Notes under the pieces: model-generated
What the model saw: the letters and a program-made list of their open reading frames with translations, nothing else
Told to the model about the DNA's origin: nothing
Databases searched by the model: none
Shown here: piece after piece, positions 49,753-54,922 of the stretch
Position numbering within the stretch: the stretch's first letter is position 1
How the letters are laid out: each line of letters begins with the position of its first letter
Position numbers and translations under genes: made by a program
NCBI GenBank assembly: GCA_030533085.1
Contig: JAUNJZ010000015.1
Location: 1 to 54,922, forward strand
Length of the DNA stretch: 54,922 nt
Reading direction: 5' to 3'
Origin: Synergistaceae bacterium
Lineage (GTDB): Bacteria > Synergistota > Synergistia > Synergistales > Synergistaceae

Positions 49753-50502
49753 ATGTATAAATTAGTTTTGATACGACATGGAGAAAGCGCGTGGAATAAA
49801 GAAAATCGTTTCACCGGATGGCACGACGTGCCGCTTTCCGAGAAGGGGCTTTCAGAGGCGAAAGCAGCGGGGGAGCTGCTGAACAAAGAGGGCTACTGCT
49901 TTGACAAAGCCTACACCTCCGTGCTGCGCCGCGCGATAAAGACGCTCTGGTGCGTGCTCGAGGAAATGGAGCTGATGTGGATACCGGTCGAAAAGTCATG
50001 GCAGCTCAACGAACGCCACTATGGCGCTCTTCAGGGGCTGAACAAGGCTGAAACCGCCGCGGAATACGGCGACGAACAGGTAAAAATCTGGCGTCGCAGC
50101 TACGCGACACGCCCGCCGCTGCTGACAAAAGATGACGAACGCTGGCCGGGACACGACAGCCGCTACGCCTCGCTCGCCGCTGACGAACTGCCGCTCGGCG
50201 AATGCCTCGCGGACACAGTCGCGCGCGTCGTGCCATACTGGGAAAATGTGATAGCCCCGGAGGTAAAAAGCGGCAAAAGACTTATTATAGCGGCGCACGG
50301 CAACAGCCTGCGCGCGCTGGTAAAATATCTTGACGGAATATCAGAAAAAGATATCCTGGAGCTGAACATCCCCACCGGCGTGCCGCTCGTCTACGAGCTG
50401 GACGGAGAACTCAAGCCGCTGAAACACTACTACCTTGGCGACGCGGAAGCAATAGCTGCTGCACAGGCCGCCGTAGCGAAACAGGGCGCGGCAAAGAAAT
50501 AA
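49753..50502 (+). CDS. gpmA: 2,3-bisphosphoglycerate-dependent phosphoglycerate mutase
   Basis: A 249-aa glycolytic enzyme exchanging 3- and 2-phosphoglycerate through a phosphohistidine. The phosphorylated His is in [10 protein letters not shown] (about 7-16), followed by the substrate-binding [15 protein letters not shown]. The partner His lies in [16 protein letters not shown] (about 181). Length and motifs match GpmA closely. It is a single gene with its own promoter and a hairpin downstream. Confidence 0.96.
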   Translation: MYKLVLIRHGESAWNKENRFTGWHDVPLSEKGLSEAKAAGELLNKEGYCFDKAYTSVLRRAIKTLWCVLEEMELMWIPVEKSWQLNERHYGALQGLNKAETAAEYGDEQVKIWRRSYATRPPLLTKDDERWPGHDSRYASLAADELPLGECLADTVARVVPYWENVIAPEVKSGKRLIIAAHGNSLRALVKYLDGISEKDILELNIPTGVPLVYELDGELKPLKHYYLGDAEAIAAAQAAVAKQGAAKK

Positions 50503-50529
50503 AAGAACTCAAAGAGTAATACATTCCAC

Positions 50530-50590
50530 CCCCACCAAAGCCCCGGCTCCGTCCTCCTGCTTCCACTAAGAGCTTTTGGGCTTTGGCGGT
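50530..50590 (+). terminator. Probable terminator of gpmA
   Basis: ACCAAAGCCC near 50534-50543 pairs with GGGCTTTGGCGGT near 50578-50590, and a T-rich stretch follows. The loop is long. Confidence 0.5.
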
Positions 50591-50666
50591 TTCGTTTTCC
50601 TCCCGAGCCCCGTCAGGCGGCGTTTGGAGGTATGGGCATTACGATGGCACAGGCTTTTTGCCGCGC

Positions 50667-50763
50667 TTGACAAAGAAGCAGGCTTAATCTAGAATTTAAG
50701 TGCAGTCGGGAGGGCCGGTGATCTGGCCTGCGAGAGCAAGGTCTCTCCTCGCCTGCCTTTTTT
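50667..50763 (+). ncRNA. Candidate short transcript (about 60 nt) between gpmA and the DUF3800 gene
   Basis: A strong promoter (TTGACA at 50667-50672, 17-base spacer, TAGAAT at 50690-50695) is followed only about 60 bases later by a hairpin (GCGAGAG against CTCTCCTCGC with a two-base bulge) and six T (50758-50763). A smaller GGCCG/TGGCC stem comes first. It could be a small RNA or a leader/attenuator of the gene that begins at 50782. Confidence 0.4.
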
Positions 50764-50781
50764 GTATCATATCGCAAAGCT

Positions 50782-51516
50782 GTGATTTGCCTGTATTTGC
50801 TTTACGTTGACGAATCTGGAAATGTCCATGATGCAAAACAAAAATGTTTTGTATTGGCGGGGCTTTGTACGTATGAAAGACAGAGCTACTGGATCTCGCA
50901 TGAGTTGGACAAAATTGCCGCAAGATTTTACAGATACATGCCTGTTAATGGCACTGTTACAGATGTAGAGCTGCACGGCAATCCGATGTATGGCGGGAAA
51001 AGCTTCTGGCACGGTGTGCCAAAAAGCGACCGAATAGAGGCAATCTGCGATGCATTGAAGGTTGTGCGCGACTCTCATGTCAGCAACAGAATATTTGCCA
51101 GCGTCGTGATTAAAGGAACTCAATCAAAGCCTATCGAAGCTGACGATATTGTTGAGCACGCATTTGAGCAGCTTTCAACCAGGTTCGATTATTTTTTAAG
51201 AAGACTCCACAAACATAACGACACACAGCGCGGAATTATGATTTTCGACAAATCATCATACGAACATCCATTGCAGCTGTTGATGAGAGATTTTCGAGAC
51301 GTTGGATGTAAATGGGGCGTCATCAATAATCTGGCCGAAGTGCCTCTATTTCTTGATTCAAAGGCATCTCGCCTGATTCAGATCGCTGACATTATCGCAT
51401 ATTCGATTTTTCAGAAATATAACAATTCAAATGACATGTTCTTCGATATTATAAAAGACAGATTTGATCGGGATTCGAAGATACAACACGGCTTATATGT
51501 CCACAAATATCAGTGA
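50782..51516 (+). CDS. DUF3800 domain-containing protein
   Basis: A 244-aa protein of the DUF3800 family, which has an RNase H-like fold with conserved acids. Here they are in LYVDESGN (about 7-14), IMIFDKSSYE (about 154-163) and LIQIADIIAYSIF (about 210-222). Function is unproven, but the family is often found in phage, plasmid and defence islands. The start is uncertain: GTG at 50782 has no ribosome site and lies 19 bases after a terminator T run, and TTG at 50797 is possible. Base composition is AT-richer than in the genes to the left, as for the following genes, suggesting transfer. Confidence 0.8.
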   Translation: MICLYLLYVDESGNVHDAKQKCFVLAGLCTYERQSYWISHELDKIAARFYRYMPVNGTVTDVELHGNPMYGGKSFWHGVPKSDRIEAICDALKVVRDSHVSNRIFASVVIKGTQSKPIEADDIVEHAFEQLSTRFDYFLRRLHKHNDTQRGIMIFDKSSYEHPLQLLMRDFRDVGCKWGVINNLAEVPLFLDSKASRLIQIADIIAYSIFQKYNNSNDMFFDIIKDRFDRDSKIQHGLYVHKYQ

Positions 51517-51650
51517 AACTTTCAGTATTTCGAATATCAGTATCGTTTTGTAAATTCAGAAAAGGCCGTGAAGCGAAGACTCTCATATAACGACAACTTC
51601 GCTGCGGAAAAACATAACTGCACAGCTGTAAGACTGGAGATGGCTAGAAT

Positions 51651-51680
51651 TTGGCATTTTCATATTGTGCAACTTATGAT
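51651..51680 (+). promoter_or_regulatory. Promoter of the AAA/TOPRIM pair
   Basis: TTGGCA (51651-51656), 18-base spacer, TATGAT (51675-51680), 47 bases before the ATG. The remainder of 51517-51727 holds nothing I recognise. Confidence 0.5.
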
Positions 51681-51727
51681 AATCTATGTAAATACTGTTT
51701 AGTCAGATAGATTAGGGGTGGGGCTGG

Positions 51728-52945
51728 ATGGGCAAGGTCTTAGGCATAGCGATACAAAATTACGGCTCTTTACAAAATATAAAAATGGGACAGCTTTACA
51801 GCGACAGACAGGGTAAACCCCTTGGAAATATGGTCGCGATTATTGGCCCCAGCGGCAACGGCAAGAGTACTCTTGCGGACGCTTTTGGATTTATTTCAGA
51901 CTGCCTTTCAACAGATGTTGAAAGTGCCTGCGATGCAAGGAATCGCGGCGGCTATGAGCAAATCCTATCTCAGCGGATGAAAGGGCCAATCCGTTTTGAA
52001 ATATACTATCGCGAAACTAGCAATGCACGCCCGATAACATATGAATTAACAATCGCAAAAGATAAGAATGGCCGCCCTTATGTTCAGGAAGAACGGCTAA
52101 GACAACGGGTTCAAAAAACCGGGCGTCCGATGTCATTCCTTTACCTGATAGAGGGAAAAGGTTATGCCTTTGAAGGGGCTACCGGCGGACAGGATGACGA
52201 TGGAGTAATTACCGGAAACAAATCCGATGTTGAATTGAGCGACACCAGAAAGCTGGGAATTGTAACACTTGGAAGTATGAAACAATACACCAGAATAGAG
52301 CAGTTCCTTGAATTTCTGCGCAGCTGGTATTTATGCTATTTTTCTCCGGACACTGCACGTCAGATTCAAACAGCAGCGCCGACGCCATACCTCAACAGGG
52401 AGGGAAGCAATTTAAATAACGTTGCCCAATATATGTATCGTGAGAACCCGAAAGATTTTGAAAAAATTTTAGCGTATATTCAAACAAAAATTCCCAATAT
52501 AACGAAGATACAGCCTGTCAAACTGCAGAATGGTCAAATGTATTTGGAATTCTGGCAGGATGGCTTTGCCGAGCCCTTCTTTTCTCAGAGAATGTCAGAT
52601 GGAACGCTGAAACTCTTTGCATATTATCTGTTGCTCCACGAAAAAAACCCTAGAAAACTGGTCTTCATTGAGGAACCGGAAAATGGATTATATCATCGGT
52701 ATCTGCCTGACTTGGCGGCGGAAATGGCAAAAAATGTTGGAACTGGTTACAGCAAGCAGTTATTCGTAACTACTCACAGCCCATTTTTTGTAAATGCTCT
52801 CTCTCCCAAAGATGTATGGGTACTTGAAAAAGGGGCGGACGGGTTTTCAAACGCAAGAAGAGCTTCAGATTACGAGTTCGTCGAAGAACTCGTCTCTGAG
52901 GGGGCATTTATGGGAGATTTATGGTACAGCAGATACTTCGGCTGA
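51728..52945 (+). CDS. AAA/ABC-type ATPase (AAA_21, OLD/RecF-like)
   Basis: A 405-aa ATPase of the SMC/ABC type. Walker A is IIGPSGNGKST (38-48), an inserted middle region spans about 60-270, the signature-like FSQRMSDGTLKLFAYYLLL lies near 283-301, Walker B is KLVFIEEPENGLY (about 310-322), and the switch His is in LFVTTHSPFFVNAL (about 345-358). These features match AAA_21 proteins found in OLD-, Gabija- or PARIS-type defence ATPases. The partner gene begins 14 bases downstream. It has no nuclease domain of its own, so the second protein is probably the effector (inference). Confidence 0.87.
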   Translation: MGKVLGIAIQNYGSLQNIKMGQLYSDRQGKPLGNMVAIIGPSGNGKSTLADAFGFISDCLSTDVESACDARNRGGYEQILSQRMKGPIRFEIYYRETSNARPITYELTIAKDKNGRPYVQEERLRQRVQKTGRPMSFLYLIEGKGYAFEGATGGQDDDGVITGNKSDVELSDTRKLGIVTLGSMKQYTRIEQFLEFLRSWYLCYFSPDTARQIQTAAPTPYLNREGSNLNNVAQYMYRENPKDFEKILAYIQTKIPNITKIQPVKLQNGQMYLEFWQDGFAEPFFSQRMSDGTLKLFAYYLLLHEKNPRKLVFIEEPENGLYHRYLPDLAAEMAKNVGTGYSKQLFVTTHSPFFVNALSPKDVWVLEKGADGFSNARRASDYEFVEELVSEGAFMGDLWYSRYFG

Positions 52946-52959
52946 TAAAGGAGATATAA

Positions 52960-53619
52960 ATGCATTTTCAATTTCTTATCGAAGATCAGTCGAGCGAAGC
53001 GCTAATTCATGAGCTGATGCGGAAAATATTAATAAATTCTTCACAAATAACGTATAACTGTAAATCTTTTAGGGGGATCGGCGGCTTTACAAAAAAGAAC
53101 ACAGTAAAAGAAACGCGCACCGGAAAGTTGCTGAATGACTTAGCGACTTATTTACGAGGCTTTGACAGAAGTTTGCGTCACACTCAGGCGGCTATTTTTG
53201 TGATCCTGGACAATGACGATAATAATACTGAGGAATTCAAAGCGCGCCTTCAGCAAGTAGCCTCTGACAATAAAATTTCAATCGACCATGTATTTTGCAT
53301 TGCCGTGGAAGAAGTTGAAGCTTGGTTATTGGGTGATGAACCGGCCATCATGGCCGCGTATCCAACTGTGCGGCGTAAAGCGCTCGGTGGATATGTTCAG
53401 GACTCCATTTGCGGCACATGGGAAGTCCTCGCAAATGCGGTATATCCAGGCGGTTTGGTCAAGATGCGGAAAGAATGTCCGTCTTATAGGGAAATAGGTA
53501 TGAAAAAGGCAGAATGGGCAAAACGAATGGGTATGCATATGGATTTAAATGCCAATAGCTCTCCAAGTTTTAACTATTTTATTCAGGAGTTGTTCCGTAG
53601 AATTCAACCTGCGGCATGA
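52960..53619 (+). CDS. TOPRIM-like DUF4276-type protein
   Basis: A 219-aa protein paired with the ATPase. An acidic cluster in LIEDQSSEALI (Glu8, Asp9, Glu13) and a following strand AIFVILDNDDNN (Asp84, Asp86, Asp87) fit the Glu and DxD elements of TOPRIM nucleases. The VEEVEAWLLGD segment (about 118-128) is usual in DUF4276. AAGGAG lies just before the ATG. ATPase plus small TOPRIM-like protein is a known plan for anti-phage pairs. This exact pair I cannot assign to a named system. Confidence 0.75.
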   Translation: MHFQFLIEDQSSEALIHELMRKILINSSQITYNCKSFRGIGGFTKKNTVKETRTGKLLNDLATYLRGFDRSLRHTQAAIFVILDNDDNNTEEFKARLQQVASDNKISIDHVFCIAVEEVEAWLLGDEPAIMAAYPTVRRKALGGYVQDSICGTWEVLANAVYPGGLVKMRKECPSYREIGMKKAEWAKRMGMHMDLNANSSPSFNYFIQELFRRIQPAA

Positions 53620-53634
53620 TTTATTGCTATGATT

Positions 53635-53895
53635 ATAGTCGTCGCTGAAAAGTACCTTTTACCATGCACAAGACGACGCTTCTTCCATCCAAAAGTCCGC
53701 TAAAGGCTCTCTTTTTGGCGGACTTTTCATGAACAGCAAAAAATAAACAACTCTCCAGCAGTTCCTCTGTGTTATTAGGTTTAATATTGCCGAAAATCCT
53801 CCTTGTATTTTGCGATTTTCGGCAATATATTTTACTTTATTAGTGTCTATTAAGGGGCTGTCACTGGTTCTTTCTTGTTTTTCAGCGACGACTAT
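53635..53895. mobile_element. MITE-like element with 17-bp terminal inverted repeats
   Basis: A perfect 17-bp inverted repeat bounds a 261-base gene-free piece: ATAGTCGTCGCTGAAAA (53635-53651) and TTTTCAGCGACGACTAT (53879-53895). Inside are two more hairpins. One is AAAAGTCCGC/GCGGACTTTT near 53690-53727, followed by TCATG and able to end the TOPRIM gene. The other has 15-bp perfect arms at 53784-53798 and 53814-53828. No clear target-site duplication adjoins the ends. Confidence 0.5.
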
Positions 53896-53961
53896 TTTAA
53901 ATTTGTTATTGCCTCATAGTTCCTACAGAACACAACGTATCTAACATAGCCTCATTGTACT

Positions 53962-54720
53962 CTATGGTTGTTTTTTATTTATCTCAAATTCCTTTAAGTA
54001 GCAGTCATATTTTTTATAGATATCGCCTGTTGTTACGTTTATGTTTCCGCCGACTTTGATGGCATTTTCTAGAGCCAAAGCGTCCCCAGCAAGAGTCGCG
54101 ATAAAAACATCAACGTCCGGATCTGAAATATTCTGCTCGTCGCGCAAATAATAAAGAAAAGATCTGAAGTTTTTATCTCCGTCTGTCAGCATTTTTTCGA
54201 CAGTTTCATAAAGCGCCTTCGTTATTTCATCGGTTGATTTGCTGCCGGAGAGTGAGATCAACAGATTGCTATAATTCTCCTTAAGTTTATTTATAGTTAC
54301 GATACCGTCTTTGGCGATAAAGTCATGTAAATCTTTTTCAGATATAGCCGCAAACGCGGCAAGATCAGATCTATCTTCTGAATTCAGGATTATGAGCAAA
54401 CGCTGTAAAAGAAGCGAGTCCTTTTTTGAGATGCAAAAGCTGTTTTCCATTGCCGTCCATGTGTTGCTCTGTAAAAAGCGCTGCACGGCATTTTTCTCTT
54501 CTTTAAAGTCCAGGTTCTTACAAAAATTTCCTATCGACGCTTTTGCAACAATAAGCCTCAACGACGCGAGAACCTCCAGCAAATCCTGTTTTGTTTTTTC
54601 CTTTGACCCATGTTCAAATTTCTGGAATGATTTCTGTAATTCTATATTATAGAGCGCAATCAGTGTGCTGAGAACCAAGGCCGCGAAAGAAATAATCATC
54701 GATATCTGTTCAATACGTAT
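53962..54720 (-). CDS. Membrane-anchored hypothetical protein
   Basis: A protein of about 245-252 aa that I do not recognise. The N-terminus is one hydrophobic helix (MIISFAALVLSTLIALYNI), then a charged, largely helical region without Cys/His motifs or a nucleotide loop. ATG at 54699 has no ribosome site, but GAGGAGG (54735-54729) is exactly 8 bases before an in-frame ATA at 54720. Translation may start there, at ATA or at the ATT two codons later, giving seven extra residues. The gene is AT-rich, in the acquired-looking tail, and convergent with the inverted-repeat element. Confidence 0.6.
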   Translation of the reverse strand: MRIEQISMIISFAALVLSTLIALYNIELQKSFQKFEHGSKEKTKQDLLEVLASLRLIVAKASIGNFCKNLDFKEEKNAVQRFLQSNTWTAMENSFCISKKDSLLLQRLLIILNSEDRSDLAAFAAISEKDLHDFIAKDGIVTINKLKENYSNLLISLSGSKSTDEITKALYETVEKMLTDGDKNFRSFLYYLRDEQNISDPDVDVFIATLAGDALALENAIKVGGNINVTTGDIYKKYDCYLKEFEINKKQP

Positions 54721-54922
54721 TGTCGTATCCTCCTCATTATAATTTTATTTTTTTGAATATTACATCTTGTATTTATTATATCAAATCTTAGTTAGTTTGC
54801 AAGCATAAAAGTTTCAAATCAGATATTTTATCCTGCGCAAACTCCCGCTATAACAGAGGCACACTTGCTTCATTTCCGTCCTGATAATCTACGCGCCAAT
54901 GGCATTAATCCCATCCTATTCA
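54721..54922. other. Right edge of window, no complete gene
   Basis: AT-rich leader of the membrane-anchored gene, then about 100 bases in which one minus-strand frame is open from the window edge and ends in RLSGRK-stop near 54875. This may be the C-terminus of a gene beyond the window, but it is too short to name. Confidence 0.3.

Noticed and set aside
50503-50781. tRNA gene as integration site of the AT-rich region
   Set aside because: No cloverleaf or T-loop consensus could be formed; the stems fit terminators better.
53621-53912. TTATTGC direct repeats as target duplication of the inverted-repeat element
   Set aside because: They lie 7 and 10 bases outside the ends, not adjoining them, so they are probably chance in AT-rich DNA.

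Overview
The window looks like chromosome from an amino-acid-fermenting, diderm anaerobe of the Synergistota (Cloacibacillus/Synergistes-like). Grounds: a surface protein ends in a Synergist-CTERM-type sorting tail (near 30902-31000); there are outer-membrane parts (patatin/beta-barrel protein, RND pump with TolC); and the metabolism is built on ferredoxin oxidoreductases, Fe-S flavoproteins, a molybdenum hydroxylase, Ptb-Buk and amino-acid enzymes. Most of the window is GC-rich. About 50.7-54.9 kb is visibly AT-richer and carries defence-like genes, so it is probably acquired. I saw no tRNA, rRNA or CRISPR array.

Layout. 0.1-2.3 kb: patatin-type outer-membrane phospholipase (minus). 2.5-7.1 kb: a plus-strand set of hydantoinase/oxoprolinase-type ATPase, fused B12-dependent mutase-like protein and TRAP solute-binding protein, facing a CdaR/PucR-type regulator. 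8.7-16.0 kb: seven-gene minus-strand operon (C-GCAxxG-C-C protein, dicluster flavoprotein, small CxxC protein, radical SAM enzyme, methyltransferase, adenylate-forming ligase, MFS transporter), preceded by a molybdenum aldehyde oxidoreductase gene (16.1-19.1 kb). 19.1-25.3 kb: AmtB, an ornithine-cyclodeaminase-family enzyme and a five-subunit flavin/Fe-S amino-acid dehydrogenase. 25.6-30.8 kb: two paralogous RpiR regulators. One is divergent from the dehydrogenase operon and the other from an Na+/solute symporter; an AAA/DUF4143 ATPase lies between. 30.9-33.0 kb: a GLUG/Big_2 surface protein gene frameshifted at two long homopolymer tracts. 33.2-36.0 kb: CcdA/TlpA thiol pair, Asp/Glu-racemase-family protein, HdeD-like protein. 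36.3-38.3 kb: ptb-buk. 38.5-43.9 kb: MATE pump, then iorAB and a phenylacetate-CoA ligase behind a leader with an internal terminator. 44.1-49.6 kb: RND pump operon. 49.8 kb: gpmA. 50.7-54.7 kb: DUF3800 protein, AAA ATPase plus TOPRIM-like partner, a 261-bp inverted-repeat element and a membrane-anchored hypothetical protein.

How it fits together (inference). Amino acids or related compounds enter by the symporter and an unlinked TRAP system. They are oxidised by the flavin/Fe-S dehydrogenase or the indolepyruvate oxidoreductase, and acyl-CoA energy can be recovered as ATP through Ptb-Buk. AmtB handles ammonium. The two RpiR regulators have targets with the same promoter/operator geometry, which suggests one duplicated control module. 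The strongest unusual signals are the doubly frameshifted, probably phase-variable surface gene, the duplicated RpiR divergons, the iorA leader attenuator, the uncharacterised radical-SAM/Mo-hydroxylase cluster, and the AAA-TOPRIM pair in the acquired tail.
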